Source of the DNA: Motacilla alba alba
Lineage: Eukaryota; Chordata; Aves; Passeriformes; Motacillidae
Length of the DNA stretch: 64,000 bases
Assembly: GCF_015832195.1 (NCBI RefSeq)
Contig: NC_052027.1
Coordinates: forward strand, 6,216,649 to 6,280,648
Reading direction: 5' to 3'
Shown piece by piece: positions 25,158 to 36,365 of the stretch (position 1 is its first letter; each line of letters starts with the position of its first letter). A model generated the notes under the pieces. It was not told where the DNA came from. It searched no databases and was given only the letters and a program-made list of their open reading frames with translations. The position numbers were made by a program, and so were the translations under genes.

Positions 25158-27723
25158 TCTCAGGGTCTGCACCTCAGTCTGGCTGGTACAGGGTAGAATG
25201 GGGTCCACAAAGAGGCAGAAACAGAGCCCTGAAAAGAGCAAGGCAGATCCTTATAACTCTCTTGAGCCATCTAAGTGGGTTCTCTTCTGTTTTAGCAGCA
25301 TTTCTGAGAGTGGAGCAGAAGAGCTGCTGTGAGCCTGAGGCAGCACTGCTGCTCTGCTCCTCTTAACCTGAGCTCGATGGTGTCTTGCAGCAGGGCTGGG
25401 AAAGGGAGGGCAATGCTGGCAGAGGGTTTTTGGACCATTGCCCACAGTTTTTCTGTCCCACCAGTGCTGCCAGAAATGTTAGCCAGCCCCACTGGTGGCA
25501 GCTGCATGTACCTTAGAGAAGAGTTCCCAGGTGTCTGGCCAGAAAGACAGGGCTGAGATGCAGAAATTACATTTTCACATAAGCTGTATGCATTCTTCAT
25601 CAGATGTTGGGCTCCGTGTTTGAACTGTAAATGAACAGTGCAGTTTGGGCAGTTTGTACCCTCTCTCCTCACACTAAGCTCTGTGGCAGGACACCAGGGG
25701 CTGTGTCATGTCTTGGCTTCCTTGTGTGTGAGGAGCAGAGAGGGCAGCCAGGAGCAGGGTCCAGAGGTGCCAGCAGTGTGCTGAGCCCAGCCTGGCAGGA
25801 GCTGGGCACTGGAAGTGCAGCTGGCTTGTTTTTCCCTCTGTGGAGAGGCTGTTTATCAAGATAAATAATGGCATGCTCGTTTGGGAGAGGGCACTTAATC
25901 AGCTATTTCTCTGTAGTTAGAGATGTCTTTCCTTCCAAGCCATGTACTCAGCAAAGCACAGAGCCCACGTGGCTGAAATAGCCACAGAACTGCCATTCCC
26001 ATTGATCACAAGGCTCCCAAAGCATCATTTGTTTCCAGAGTCTGAGGAAAATACTGAGTGAAAGCTTGATGGCAGTGCATTAAAAATGGCTGTTTATCTT
26101 TTAAGCATGCCTCGGGTTGCACATTAGCCCTACATGCAATCCACCAGCAGAGAACAGCAGCAATGCTGTCTCACCCATCATGTTCAGTAACTGCAAATAG
26201 CCTATCTTGTTCTGACAAAGGAAGGAACCTGGCTGTGCATCAGAACTCTTAATAACATCATATATCCTAATAAAACTCACAATAAAGTAACTGAAAATAT
26301 ATGGCAGTCTTGTCTTCTCTCAGGACTACATGAAACAACCCGATGGTTGCTCTGCATTTTCTGATGAGCATGCAATGGAAGAGAGCTGGGGGGACTTTAA
26401 TGAGGCTTAATTGTCATTTGGTTTAGTGAGAATTTCTGCAAAATTCTAAAAGAGTTGGGACTCTTAAAAATGTTTAGAAATAGTTCATGTACAAGCAACA
26501 GTCCTCAGAGAAGAGAATTTCAGTGGCAACTTCCAAGCATGACAAACCCAATTTTAGGTCAAATATTGCCCTCTGAATGTCCAGCAATCTTTGGCTGTAC
26601 ATTTTCCAAGGTAATTAACTCAAAATCCTAGGGATGATGTTGGACTCTGCTGTTTGCAAATGTATTAAAAGAGATTTTTAAGGATGTGGAAGAAGCCTAA
26701 AATTTAGCCTGAACTACTTTGCATATGTTGGCTTTTGAGTTAATAAATTCAAGTTGGGAAAAGATTAAATTTCATTAGCAAAAACATAACTAATCTGAGT
26801 TTGAAAAGTTGCAGTGCAACATCCTTACTTTAGAGTTTAAGGTCTGAAATGCACAGCAGATACTCTGCTTTTATAGGCAAATTCATTTCCCTTCCAGATT
26901 TAGACTCAGGGTGATTTACAGTCTGGTTTTGAAGGTGCTTAGCACAGGCCTAAGCAAAGTCTGTAAGCTGGCAATGAGCACTGCTGAGCTCTACAGTAAA
27001 GGAGAAAAGGATAAAGCTTTTTTTCCTCTTTTTTTTTTTTTCCTGAGAAACAGAAATAAATGGTGGAATGAAATACTTCTGTTGATTAATATTTCACTTT
27101 GAAATGGATTAGGAAGAAACTGTGAATTATGTATTTTGATTCAATCCACTGCTGCTTAAAATATAATCTTGGTACAGTTTGCAGTTAGCACTGTGCATTT
27201 GAATTTTGCCTTTTTGGGTTTCCAGAACCCAACATCCATGTGCATGTAAATTCTGTCTCCATGTTGCATGTTTTGGTATAAACCCTTAAATGTTTTACCA
27301 TCTTTGTAGCTTATTTATCTACTTAATGTCACTTAAGTTTCTGGGGCTGCTTTAGATTTTTTTGAGGTGCTACCCTCCCTTCCAACCACACAACCAACAT
27401 CTCAATGTCAGCCAGGCAAAGCCAGCAGCATTCCTGATCTTGGAGTTTGCAGGTGAAGTTCTTTGTATGTTGAAAGCATCTGCAGGAGCTGGTGGGGCAA
27501 AGGTCTCAAGAAAATAGACCTTCACTTGGGGCAAAAGTGCACCAGTAGTGAGTAAATCTGCTCAGCTCAGACGGGCAGGATCTGCAGGAAACAGTATTAT
27601 CTCCATTTTACAAAAGCTGTAGGAGATTAACTCTACATGAGAAGTCTGAGGCAGAACTGGCTATCGAATCTAGATGTCCTGGTTCATTTATCCAGTTTCT
27701 CTAGCAAAAATTATCCTCTGGTG
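25158..27723 (+). other. Intron sequence between the microsatellite and the second solo LTR
   Basis: A more GC-rich patch at about 25290-25850 yields several overlapping open frames on both strands, none with a domain or splice signals. A MIR-like relic lies at the end. Nothing else is recognised. Confidence 0.55.
27590..27692 (-). repeat. MIR-like (CORE-SINE) relic, antisense
   Basis: On the + strand the motifs run 'GTATTATCTCCATTTTACAA', 'GTAGGAGATTAACTC', 'GTCTGAGGCAGAACTGG', 'ATCGAATCTAGATGTCCTGG'. This parallels the MIR reverse complement 'TATTATCCCCATTTTACAGA ... GGTTAAGT ... GGCAGAGCTGGGA-T-GAACCCAG--TCCTGACTC'. It is ancient and has lost the middle 'CTTGCCCAAGGTCAC' block. It lies about 30 bases from the target site of the next LTR. 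Confidence 0.6.
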
Positions 27724-27728
27724 TAAGG
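27724..27728. repeat. Probable target site duplication, left copy (TAAGG)
   Basis: TAAGG before the LTR compares with TAAAG after it at 28620-28624: four of five bases agree. The single mismatch fits the older age of this insertion. Confidence 0.55.
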
Positions 27729-28619
27729 TGTGTTGGTTTGGCATGGACTGGTTTTTGGTATTGGGAGGGCACAGAGAGGAGGCTCCTGTGAGAAGCTGCT
27801 GGAAGCTTCCACCATGCCCAGCAGAGCCAGTCCCTGATGGCTCTGAGGATGGACATGCTGCTGGCCAAAACTGGGCCAGTAACAGAGGCTGGTAACGCCT
27901 CTGTGATAACAGATTTGAGAAGAAAATCAAAACAAAGTGGGACACAGTTTTTCTTCCAGTCAAAGAAGAGGACATGTGAGGGAAACAAGGGTTGGATGGC
28001 TGGAGGAAGCTCTGATCCAGTGGGAGGGGAGGGCCCTGCTTCCAGGCTGGAGCAGCCTGTCCTTGGAGGACTGCACCCCATGGAAGGGGGGTCAACACTG
28101 CAGCAGTTTTGGGAGGACTGTGTGCACATGGGGGGAATTCACTTTGCAGCAGGTGCTGTAGGGCTGCTGCTCGTGAGAGTGGAGCCACACTGGAGAAGTT
28201 CACAGAGAACTGTCCCCCATGGGAGGGACCCCATGGTCTCACAGGGGTAGGACTCCTCTCCTGGAGCAGCAAAAGGAAACCTCAGTGATGAAGGTTGATG
28301 GTCAGATGAACTGACCAAATCCCCCATGCCCTGTCCCCCTGTGCTGTTGGTGGGAAGGAGGGAAAGGCTGGGGGAAGAAAAGGTGTTTTAAGGGCTTATT
28401 TTACTTCTCATTACCCTCCTCTGACTCTGTTAGTGATAAATTTACCTTGTGGCTTTTAAGTTGAGCCTCTTTTGCCCTTGGAGTGTTTTCTCCCAGTCCT
28501 TATCTCAACTCATGAACCCTTCATTAATTTTTTTCTCTCCTCTGCCCAGCTGTGGCAGGGGAGGGTGAGTGAGAGGCTTTCATGGGTGCCTGGCGTTGGG
28601 CCAGTGTCAAACCATGGCA
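27729..28619 (+). mobile_element. Second avian solo LTR, CpG-decayed
   Basis: This 891-bp element begins TGTGTTGGTTTGGCATGG and ends CAAACCATGGCA. Its body matches an avian LTR family that I recall: 'GAGAAGCTGCTGGAAGCTTCC', 'ACGCCTCTGTGATAACA', 'GACTGCACCCCATGGAAGG', 'ATGAACTGACC', 'CCCCTGTGCTGTTGGTGGG', 'CTTATTTTACTTCTCATTACC', 'TGGGTGCCTGGCGTTGGGCC'. It contains a degenerate internal repeat of 'CTGGAGCAG...GGACTG..CCCCATGGAAGG' units at about 28045-28240. Orientation is + by the position of the former polyadenylation signal (GATAAA at 28435-28440). Where the remembered consensus has CGTGG, this copy mostly has CATGG, so CpGs have decayed. The 194-codon minus-strand open frame across it is not a gene. 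Confidence 0.85.
28435..28440 (+). terminator. Degraded LTR polyadenylation signal (GATAAA)
   Basis: At the place where related LTRs carry AATAAA, after 'CATTACCCTCCTCTGACT', this copy reads GATAAA. This is expected to weaken 3' end formation. The ancestral state is recalled from related copies and was not checked. Confidence 0.4.
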
Positions 28620-28624
28620 TAAAG
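28620..28624. repeat. Probable target site duplication, right copy (TAAAG)
   Basis: This follows the terminal CA of the LTR and differs from the left copy by one base. Confidence 0.55.
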
Positions 28625-29636
28625 CAAAACAGTAGAGGATTTCTTCCCACTGGCAGCAAGACATCATCTTTCCTTCGGAAGAGCTGTGTATTATCCTCAG
28701 TGATCAATAAAGACAGTTTAAAATTTTTCAGGTTTAAAATAAGCCTAAATGAACTGCTAAAGTTCCTTGGCTTAGAAAGTTACTGCCAGAAGTCCTTGTG
28801 TTCAATCACTGCCAGCAGAAAATGGATGGATATTATAATGTGCAATTCAGTGGCAGGTGTAATCACCAGTGCCAAAATCTCCCTTCTTGAAAGTCTTGCA
28901 TATCTTTTTGGTTTTCCATTAATATAATTTTCTTTTCCAAATTCCAAGGGGGTACAGATGCAAAATCAGCCATTGTTTTGTCTGTCTTATTCAAAGGTTT
29001 TATTTATTTTATTTAATGCATAATTCATTTAATTTTATTGATTTTCACTAGACAAAAATAGGAATTCTGGGTAGCAAAAGCAACCCACTGAAACACCTAC
29101 TTTCCCCATCTGCAACCTGTTTACAGGAGTAAAGATGGAAGTGGATGTTTTTTCTGGTTGATTACAACTCCTGCAATTCACTGCTGAATACACACACTCA
29201 TTAAAAGAAAATTGTTACTCGAGAAACTATGCAGGAACTAAAGCAAGACTGAGGGGAAAGGACTGAACAAACAGTACTTCAAATGAAGATGGGCAGCTTC
29301 TTTGTGATTGGAACCCATTGCTCAGAGTGGGGATCTGTTGATTCATAAATCTTGACAAATGTGCTGATGGTTCCAATGCAATTAGAAGCTTCTAAATTGA
29401 AAAGAGCTGGTACCTCAATGCTGAGGAACATCTTGAATGTTCAAGCTGAGGAAACTTCAGACAGTTGGAGTTACTGTGTCTTAGGTTAAAAAAGAAATAG
29501 TGATTGGTTTTAATAAGGATCATAAGAAAAAGGACAGACACTGAGATCTGAGGCCTGGAAGACTATAAAATTCATCTGATTTCACTTAGTTTCTAATTTT
29601 GCAGCTCAGAATTTTCCAGTCTGTTTCCAGAGCCCC

Positions 29637-29652
29637 TTTTTTTTTTTTTTTT
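29637..29652. repeat. Poly-T run (16)
   Basis: An uninterrupted T tract followed by CCAG. It resembles a strong polypyrimidine tract plus AG acceptor, but no open exon with a donor follows that I can recognise. Confidence 0.9.
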
Positions 29653-32224
29653 CCAGTAATCCAATTTTCAAATGTGTTCCTGAAGCTCCTATTGGCTTCT
29701 CTGAGAGCCACAGCTCTGAAAAAGCTATAATGTTTCATTAGAGAAAGACGAGATCTAAACAGGAGAGAACAGAGACTGCAGTGATCTGGTGAGAAAGGCT
29801 GGGGAATATAAGTATTGTACTTTTTTTTGGCGAGAGGCAGGCAATTGGATTTGGATAAAGAGCACTCACATTTTACTGTGTAAAACCAAAAAGCCCTATG
29901 AAGGCACTGGTAGCACATGTGACAACCTCAAAATTCACACCTGAATTTTGGGCCAGGAAGAGGGTGGAAGTTTGAAATCAGCAAGCTGCAGAAGATTCAC
30001 TTGTAAAAGCACACGTACTTTTCACTTCATACTTTGGCACATAATATCCTCCTTGCTGGCACTAATGATGCGGAGACATTTTTCTATCAAACGGTTTCTG
30101 ACAGTTCAATTGCCAAAAATACTCAAGTGGCAGAATGCAACTGCAATTACTAACAGTGTGCTTGCCCCAGAGTCTGTAAATTCTCTCATGAAAGCCTAAA
30201 AAGCCCATTCACATTGTCTAGAAATAGCAGCAATAACCATGGTAATAAGTTCCTTTCTTTGTTGCTGTGGTTCAATTCTTTTCATGGGTAGGCTGCAAAA
30301 AAGCCATTTGATTTTTCTGTAGCTGCCTCTATTGTAAGGAGATGTTTCTGCTCTGCAGCAACAGCAGTGCTACTGAAAGCTCTGCAGCAGCTTCGTTTCC
30401 AGGCTCAGAAATTTAGCTAAGGAGAAGAAATTTAGGTCCTGTTTCAGGTAAGGTTAAGCCCAGTATTGTGTTTGGGCTGTGATCTGGAGGAGAAGGATGT
30501 GTCCTGAAGGAGGTGCAGAGGGGGAGGCATGCTGTCCTGGGGAGCAGCATGGCCAAGAGACAGGACATTTTTGGGGATTTGAGTTCTTCCAAAGCCACCA
30601 AGGCAGTTAGTGCATGTCCCATCACTCCTCTAACCCCTCTGAACCAAAACCTGATGGCTTTTACCATCCTGGAGGAGTTTGTCTGCATGCTCAGAGGTAC
30701 TGCTTCATTATCCCCCTGAGCTGTAGTGCAGTCCATATGGAGAATGCAAGATTTGGAGATTCTTTCCATCTTAAAGTAGTTTTACTCGGGTTAATGGGGC
30801 CAAATGTGTTGTGGTCCTGCAAAAATTGCTCCTGGGCAGGTTTCTGTAGGGAGTGCTACTGACTGGAATAAGGTTTATTAAGATGTAGGATAACTTTCTG
30901 GACATATCTTGAAGGACTGGGTACAGGAGGAGAATAAGAAGCAGTGGTGTGAGGCAGCTTGTCCGTGCCAAGTTGCTCACACATGTGAGGGTTTGCAGCA
31001 TTACAGCTCTAAATCCAGTACTTAGAGGCTGCTATTGAGTCACAGGGACAGTCAGCTTTGATGCTTGTTAGAAGCAAGGAGCATGAATATAGACTTACTC
31101 TCCCTGTTATTAAAGATTATTTTATCCTATAAGATTGTTGTCATGGTATGATGCTTGAACAATTTACAAATGTTGCTTCAGAATATAAATGCCTTTGCTT
31201 CTGTAAGCTCTCCAAATCAGAAGCATTGAAGTTTTCAGCAGCTATTTATCAGAGCACTTGGAATGATACAAGCTTTTGTTTATTTAGCTGGAATTTCTAG
31301 GACATTCCAAGAGATAAATACTGCCATTAAACACACTCTGAATTTATTTTAAGAAACGTACTAACTTAAAGTGTTGTGAAGTGTCTCAAGAACTGTTGTG
31401 GGCAGGAAAAGGGAAACCCCCACAACAACGTTTAGTTGGCAATTACTATTATATTGGAGGTTGTCTCTGAGCTTTTTACTGTGTCTGTGAAGGTTCTGGG
31501 CTCTGAGGCCAGCTGGTACAGAGTGACCCACATCCATACCATTAAAAGTCGCTTAACCTGCAAAACATTCCCATAGGACTGGAAACTGTGCCAGCTCTCA
31601 AACTGTGCCTGCGAGTGCATGAGAAAATTATAGTTGGCACAGGCCATAATTGTGCCAGGGATGCTTCTGACAGCTTAATAGATGGGCAGTCATGGCCCAG
31701 GGCACGGGAGCATCCCTGGGCTCTGCTGTGCTCTGAGTTTGGGCACAGCTGCAGTCACAGGTACAGCTGCTAAATCAACTTTTTGGTGCTTTTCAGGCAG
31801 TGTATAAATAGGGTTGCTTTGTTGCACAGGGTGTCCCTGGATGACAAAGCTGCTTTTGCTGAAAGGAAGATTTCATGTCCCACTTTGAATAATATTAGTG
31901 TTATTTCCTTTTTCTATGTAACTTTAAAATCTACCAGCAGCAGAATCAGATATGAGTACCCTCTAACATTAAGCCTTTAATTCTTCACAACAGTGAAAAT
32001 CATTGCATTGACAAAGGGATGTTTCTGTGAGTCTTGAGTTTGTTTAGTAAACAGATATTACCCATAGATCACTGGGCAACAACAATGTTCTCTGTCAGTA
32101 AAGCTACAACCAAGTGTTGTGTGATGTCTGGTCTTATTTTCTCCTTCATGCACTTCACCTCTTTCACTCGACCAGCACTTGACTCCAGCCTTGATTCCTT
32201 TCACTTGGGAGCCTCTGGGTAGGG

Positions 32225-32480
32225 AGAGCACAGAGAGGTTTGGAAATTTTTTAAGGCGAGTCGTTAGCGTGGTTGTTAGAGATGTTTCTGCACTCGCTAT
32301 GTAAATGACTTAACATTTCATGAATGCAAAGTAAATCAGTTCTCTCATGTTGCTTGGGTTTAATAATTTTTGATTCTTGGTTAGCATATTTCATAGCTGA
32401 AGCCTGAATTTTTTATTTTGCGTTTGTCAACGATGCAACAATCACCTCATTATGTAGGATGAAGAATTATGTGTGTGGAA
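32225..32480. promoter_or_regulatory. Candidate conserved noncoding element with octamer-like sites
   Basis: This AT-rich stretch keeps six CpGs (GGCGAGTCGTTAGCG, ACTCGC, TTGCGTTTGTCAACGATG) and carries POU-like words (TATGTAAATGA, ATGAATGCAAAGTAAAT) and homeodomain-like TAATTTTT. The combination is typical of developmental enhancers, but these motifs are short and common. It is a candidate only. Confidence 0.25.
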
Positions 32481-33011
32481 TTTGGGCTGAGCTTTAAGCT
32501 TCTAGGAGAGCAAGAAGCTATTAAGACATCCTGAGACTGCACATCATACAATGTCCTATATTGGGCTCTCTGACACAGCCATGCTAATTTATCTCTGTTC
32601 TAGCAGATGACAGCTCTGCTCTTCCTGTCCCAGGCTTCTCCAAACCAGCGGAATATTATTTATTTTGCAAGTATATCAAGTAATAGTTTTTTCTAGTCTT
32701 TCTAGCCGGAGTCTTAGAGACTTTGCTGGTAGGGTTTAATTTAATTTGAATGACAGATGGTACCAAATACCAGCAAGTGTGTGTCTCATATCAAAACCTA
32801 GGGGGGAAGCTAAGTGGAAACAACGTAAACCAAGTCATTGTAGTTAGTCCAACGACTTGCATCTCTAATCTTGGTTTCCCAGGAACTCATTTTTTGTCTT
32901 ATTTCTGGGTGCAAAAGAGCAGATCTTTGAGAAGCAGATCTTCTGGATAATGCACATGCCACATTAAGGTCTTTGTATTTTCTAGAGTATACTTTGATTT
33001 GCTTCTTCTAC

Positions 33012-33051
33012 AAATTTTCATCACGTGATACGATTATTGTGATGAAAATTT
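33012..33051. repeat. Perfect 13-bp inverted repeat with TCACGTGA E-box
   Basis: AAATTTTCATCAC at 33012-33024 pairs with GTGATGAAAATTT at 33039-33051 around a 14-base spacer (GTGATACGATTATT). The inner end of the left arm runs into the palindrome TCACGTGA (33021-33028), an E-box of the USF/TFE/MITF type. No terminal motif or flanking duplication suggests a transposon. Confidence 0.9.
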
Positions 33052-34271
33052 TGGATTTGAGATCCAGAAAAGTCACTGCTGAACAAAATACTGCCAATAA
33101 ATTCAGCTTGAAAGATTATTCTATTTATTCACAGCCTGTCATTCTTTTGTGAAATGAACATCTGAAAAAAAACCTAATTATGAAATGCAGACTGAAGATC
33201 CCTGATGACTTGTTTAAGGTGAAATCTTTACTAGGGAAGGGGAAGAGTAACTTTCCATTACTGACTAAGAATACCAATGTGCTCCTCAGCATCTTTATTT
33301 CACCCAATCTGCAGTTCAAAATGTTGCATTCAGCAGGTGGAATTTGTAGCATTAATACATTTGAGTTCCCTATTCCAAGTGGCTTTAGCAGTATTTAAGC
33401 TGGCTTCACAGTGAGTTTATGTATATTAAAATGAAAATTAAAAGATTTTTAGATAATAATGATTCTAATGAAAAAGTATTGCCAAGAAGCTATCAAAGAG
33501 ATCAAATGTACTTAGGAGTGCCATGAAAAGAATACTAAATAGAACGGCAGTGCATGTGCAATGGCAGCCTAGATTCAAACTGTGGTGCTTTTGCTATTGT
33601 AAATGGATGCCACTGCCAAAAACCTTTATACTCTAATTTTAACCTGCTTACCCAGAAAATAAAAATATATATTTTGCCTTTTGGAAAAGGTAGAAAAGAT
33701 TTTGGAAAAACAGTGGTTCTTCTCTTGCAACTGGTATTGAATTGGAATGACAACCAAATAAATTCTCAGCCCTGCTTCAGTAGGACAAATCCCCTTGCCT
33801 ACAATAAAGTGGAAGAAATGTGGGAAACTGAGCATTTGCCCTCCAGAAACTGACAGTTTGCGTTACAGGAAAAAATTGGTGCACGTTTTATTGAAGGTTG
33901 TTACAAGTAAAAAAGTCCTTGAGGTGGTTGAACTGTGAATCAATATCTTCAAAGAGTTTGAATCTGTCTTGGCTGTTGTTACTTTGAGAACTGCCCGAAT
34001 TTGTTCTAGCAGAGGAGAGGGGATGGATGGCTTTTCTTTCAAAATGCCATCATTTCTGCTGGCTTGTGTTCAGATAACATGGGGTTACACAATCAGCTGG
34101 GTTAGCAGTAGTAGAGCAATGCCAGGATATTAAATAATGTCTTCTTGATAACTATTAAAAGTTTTTGGGTGAGCAAAGCAGGCAGCTGAACCACCTAGAA
34201 CTTCTCATCTGTGTGCTAAGAAAGATAAAAGGGCAGAAATTCTGACTTTGCAATAGCTTTCAATTGTCATA

Positions 34272-34822
34272 ATCACAGAATATCCTGAGTTGGAAGGGAC
34301 CCATAAGGATCATTGAGTCCCATTTCTGGCCAGGTACAGGACGTCCCAAGAGTCAAATCATGTGCTATGCAAACTCTTCTTGAACTCAAGACAGGCTTGG
34401 TGCTGTGACCACTTCCCTGGGGAGCATCTTCCAGTGCCCAAACACCTTCTGGGTGAAAAACCTTTTCCTGATACCCAACCTAAACTTCTCTTACTCCTCT
34501 TCATGCCATCTCCTTGAGTCCTGCCAGTGGTCACAGGAGTAAGGAGATCCTCTGCTGTCCCTCATGAGGGTGTTGAGGACCACAATGAGGTCACCCCTCA
34601 GTCCCCTCCAAGCTGAACAAACCCAGTGCCCTCAGCTGCTCCTCACACAGCCCCTCCATGCCCTTCACTCCCCTCACAGCCCTCCTTTGGATGCTCTCTG
34701 ATAACTGAATGTCTTTTTTACATTGTGGTACCCAAAACTGCCCCTAGGACTTGAAGTGGCAGGTCAATGCACTCCCTGGCCCAGCTGGTGATCCTGAGCC
34801 TGATGCCCCCCAGGCCATGTGC
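34272..34822 (-). mobile_element. CR1 LINE 3' fragment, antisense
   Basis: The + strand reads the reverse complement of an avian CR1 3' end: 'ATCACAGAATATCCTGAGT', 'TGGAAGGGACCCATAAGGAT', 'CATTGAGTCC', 'GGCTTGGTGCTGTGACCAC', 'TTCCCTGGGGAGC', 'CTGGGTGAAAAACCTTTTCC', 'CCCAACCTAAACTTCTC', 'CACAATGAGGTCACCCCTCA', 'AAGCTGAACAAACCCAGTG', 'CTCAGCTGCTCCTCACAC', 'CCCTCCTTTGGATGCTCTC' and 'TGTGGTACCCAAAACTGC'. It is 5' truncated on the high-coordinate side. Its subfamily differs from the copies at 5133 and 17845. Coordinates are approximate at the 34822 end. Confidence 0.93.
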
Positions 34823-36298
34823 ACACATGGGAAATCCCAAATTAACACTTTCAAGTTGGTTCCACAGCACCAATTCCCTGCTGCTCTGCACTGAGTGGTT
34901 TCATAGCTGCCCTTTGTATTCAATTTCTTCCAAATGAGCTTCATTTGTTGACAGATTTTGAGATTTTTCTTGGTTGCTCTGTGCATTTCAATGCACGGTT
35001 ATTGTCTTTGGTCTTGAAATAATTTATAGCATAATGAATCATTACAGTGCTGTGTGATAAAACCACGCTGAGATGATGGAATCTGAATGAAGGAATGTGT
35101 TCACAAACTGGTTTAGAATTGCTCTGGGCCATCACTGAGTGTTGTCTGTGACCACTGCTGGCCCTGGTGCTCTCTGCAATGGCCCAGTGTGTAAGAGCAC
35201 TCAGGTCAGGCAATTCAGTGGGTTGGTTTCTCCTCCTCCCCTGTCTGCATGCATTCCACACATCCTTCTGAATCAAAATTTTTCATATGTAAAACAAGGA
35301 GTGCTCCCCTGCCCTGCATGTAAGAATACATTGCATTAATGCCCACAGTGTATATTGCAGATATCACTGCTAACAGGATGCAACCACATTATGTGCTCAG
35401 TTGTACACCCCATATATATTTTAAAAATGGCTGTTTAACACAGTGATGTTATAAGGTTGTTTTTTTTGATCGTTGAAGTAACAGATGTGACTCGAATCCT
35501 TCAATCTGGAAAAAAGTTTCAAACTTGTGTAAGTAATTTTCTGTGTCCTTTCATTAGGGGTATTTTTACTGCAGCTAATAAGGAACTCAAGATGCTCTCA
35601 GCTCTTGAGTAAGTTGCAATTAAGAAGATACAAGCTTTTCAGCCATTTTAACCAGCTACTCCAACATCAAGACTGGAATGAATTCTGCCTTTTTGCCTCA
35701 GACAGTTTACATGGTCTGCTGGTTTGCGTTTATTTTCTACAGCAGACTTTTTTTCTTTCTCTTTATTGTTTTATTAGATGGTTCTACTTTAAATTGCCTT
35801 TAATTTCAGACATGCTATTCAGCACAAACGCTGTAATCCTTGAGTCGTGCTCTCTTCAGAGCAAAACTGATGGGAAATAATTTTATTCTGCACTTTACAT
35901 ATGGTAATAACAGTAACTCTTGACATTTGCTCTTTGTGATTATTTAAGGTTCTGTACAGCTTTTGGGGGCCTGGTACTGGCCCCTAATGGAACCATTAAA
36001 CTGCTTGTGCACAGTGCCATGAGGATGCACAGCTGGGGTTATTTGGGTTTTCCAAGATCTCTGTTACTTCCCAAGATATATTTTGAAGAAGTTAAAATAG
36101 ATGCAAATCTATGCCCAAAATAAGTTTTTATCCTGAAGAAGAAAACAGTGTAACTGTGTATGTACAGCATGAATAATCTGTATATTTGTATTGTGGATAT
36201 TTCTACTGGCATCTTCTGAGGCTCAGGGTGCTTGGTACTGCAGGAATGAAGTTGGAAGACTGCTGATAGTTCATTGAACGTCTCTTCTGAGCAGGCAG

Positions 36299-36365
36299 GA
36301 GGGTTGGGTAAAGAAAAGAATGGCACAATAAAGAGGGTTGGGTAAAGAAAAGAATGGCACAATAA
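36299..36365. repeat. 34-bp direct tandem duplication
   Basis: The unit beginning GAGGGTTGGGTAAAG and ending ATGGCACAATAA occurs twice back to back with period 34 and no internal mismatch. Perfect identity implies a recent duplication, or an assembly or polymorphic artefact. Confidence 0.95.

Larger units (their letters stand above)
28625..34271 (+). other. Intron sequence between second LTR and antisense CR1
   Basis: No gene is recognised. It includes an AT-rich stretch at about 28985-29045, a T16 run at 29637-29652, a CpG-retaining block at 32225-32480 and a hairpin at 33012-33051. Open frames are short and have no splice context. Confidence 0.55.

Noticed and set aside
27688..28272. 194-codon open frame on the minus strand
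   Set aside because: It lies almost wholly across the second solo LTR, antisense to it, with no domain; it is a by-product of the GC-rich LTR sequence.
29637..29700. Poly-T followed by CCAG as a splice acceptor
   Set aside because: No open frame with a good donor and no recognisable protein follows; many intronic T-runs look like this.
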